Source: Cristatella mucedo (taxonomy: Eukaryota > Bryozoa > Phylactolaemata > Cristatellidae). From it: a stretch of 17,500 nt of DNA. The position numbers were made by a program, and so were the translations under genes. Location: contig WPIO01000017.1 of assembly GCA_009760855.2 (NCBI GenBank), positions 882,501 to 900,000 on the forward strand, in the 5' to 3' direction. Positions 16,615 to 17,500 of the stretch are shown piece by piece. Under the pieces are notes generated by a model. It had not been told where the DNA came from. It saw nothing but the letters and a program-made list of their open reading frames with translations, and did not search any database. Position 1 is the first letter of the stretch. Each line of letters starts with the position of its first letter.

Positions 16615-16765
16615 ATTTAAACACTAAGCTCTAAAATTTAAAGCTTAAATCCCAAAATCAAACTCAAAAGAGACAAAATCTAATCACTAAACCCTAAACC
16701 GTAGGCCCAAAAGCATACAGCCCCTAAACACTAGACCCACAATCCTAAGCCCTAAGCTAAAAAGA
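16615..16765. repeat. Degenerate telomere-like tract
   Basis: The stretch is built from A/C-rich short units on the plus strand: ctaaaccctaaacc, cccctaaacac, atcctaagccctaagc and similar. Several contain CCCTAA, the complement of the animal telomere repeat TTAGGG, in imperfect register. It could be a decayed interstitial telomeric repeat or a simple AC-rich repeat. Confidence 0.45.
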
Positions 16766-17322
16766 TAGCGGCCCGGACACCATGCACAAACGACGCCGCA
16801 TCAGCAGAGCGGCGGCGAGCGATCGCATACGTTAGCTGAGTTAAGCCAGGAGCGGGCAGAGAGCGTGGTGGCGGAGGGGCAGCAGGGCCCAACTTTCGCA
16901 CGCCGGCATTCGGTAATTTCGTGCACTAGGCAGCGTTTCGCGAAGTCCACGTCGAGCGAGAGTCGCGTGCGCTGTCGCGAGCGCCCGGCCGCTCGGACGG
17001 ACGGGCAGGAAGTGGAAGCTTGCTCGTGGCCCGGCCTCGCGAGAGCCCGCGAACTGCGCCGCTTCTGACGCCGCGCTGCGCCAAACCGCCAAACCAACGC
17101 GAGCTGGACGGCGATGGCGCCGGAAGTCCGCGCCGGTCCGATTTAGCGGATCGCTTTTCGGGGAGGCCGCAGTAGGCGCTCAGTGCGGGGCTGCAACTCT
17201 CCTGGGACAATCCCCGGGAGGGGGTAGACCGGGTTCAACCGTCAGCCGCCGCGGAAATCCCTGCCTAAGCCGTAGCCGGGAGACGGCAGCCTGCTAGGCG
17301 CGCTAGGCGCGGGCCCGCTAGC

Positions 17323-17328
17323 TATAAA
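17323..17328 (+). promoter_or_regulatory. TATA-like box, possible promoter
   Basis: TATAAA in the context gctataaagc stands in GC-rich DNA on the plus strand. No matching exon is seen before the window ends. The same decamer occurs at about 10690 inside Wnt intron 2, so it may be chance. Confidence 0.2.
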
Positions 17329-17500
17329 GCAGTCCGCCGCCTGCCCGGCATTCCTCGGTCCGCGGCGAGAGTGGCGCCCTCTGCGGTGGTTCCCGCCAGA
17401 GCGCCTCGAAAGCGTAGCAGTAGCGCACGATACCCGTAGAGCGTGGGAATGAGACCTGACTCGGAATCCGATCTGCACCGAGAGCGTCGGTGGTAGCCGC

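Larger units (their letters stand above)
13060..17500. other. CpG-rich region upstream of the Wnt start
   Basis: No protein gene is recognised. The sequence is GC- and CpG-rich, with many overlapping Arg/Ala/Pro-rich open frames on both strands, as expected from base composition alone. No TATA box is visible on the minus strand near the Wnt start, so a CpG-type promoter is likely. It holds a C/CT tract (14068-14100), a GGA-rich stretch (15246-15285), SINE copies, a LINE tail and a telomere-like tract. The part from 16380 to 16790 is distinctly AT-richer. Confidence 0.5.

Noticed and set aside
1-17500. CRISPR array, operon or phage-type system
   Set aside because: No regularly spaced repeats, no ribosome-binding sites and no prokaryotic gene order; everything recognisable is animal.

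Overview
This is a window of animal nuclear DNA. It carries a complete, intron-split Wnt ligand gene on the minus strand and the last coding exon of a USE1-type ER SNARE gene on the plus strand. Between and inside these lie many transposable-element remnants. A Wnt gene with 24 cysteines, GT-AG introns and the usual Wnt intron positions, together with CR1/L2-like LINEs, tRNA-derived SINEs and hAT elements, points to a bilaterian. GC-rich third codon positions and CpG-rich flanks are also seen. I cannot settle the phylum.

Layout. 1-2453: no gene seen; probably USE1 intron, with one weak tRNA-like patch. 2454-2645 (+): USE1 terminal exon with the tail anchor. 2646-4706: gap between two convergent genes, with a 53-bp duplicated segment, a perfect hairpin and a CT run. 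4707-13059 (-): Wnt gene in four coding exons (13059-12986, 11156-10882, 8460-8192, 5168-4707) encoding 359 residues. Intron 1 (1829 bp) holds no recognised element. Intron 2 (2421 bp) holds two LINE fragments, an isolated LINE tail and a 408-bp hAT element. Intron 3 (3023 bp) holds a 95-bp LINE tail insertion, two SINEs, an AT microsatellite and a 188-bp hAT element that reads as a SPIN MITE. 13060-17500: CpG-rich sequence upstream of the Wnt start, with two more SINE copies, another LINE tail and a degenerate telomere-like tract.

The main result is the Wnt gene model. Its first exon is only 74 coding nt and encodes the signal peptide. It was found because its end (TGG TG|gtgagt) joins the downstream exon (gttgcag|G TAC CTG) to give Trp-Trp-Tyr-Leu-Gly, the typical Wnt N-terminal motif. 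The main mobile-DNA results are the SPIN-like element with a perfect 8-bp target duplication, and SINEs that carry the same 3' tail as the LINE in the window. I found no evidence for an unknown multigene system. Most long open frames here are chance frames in GC-rich DNA.
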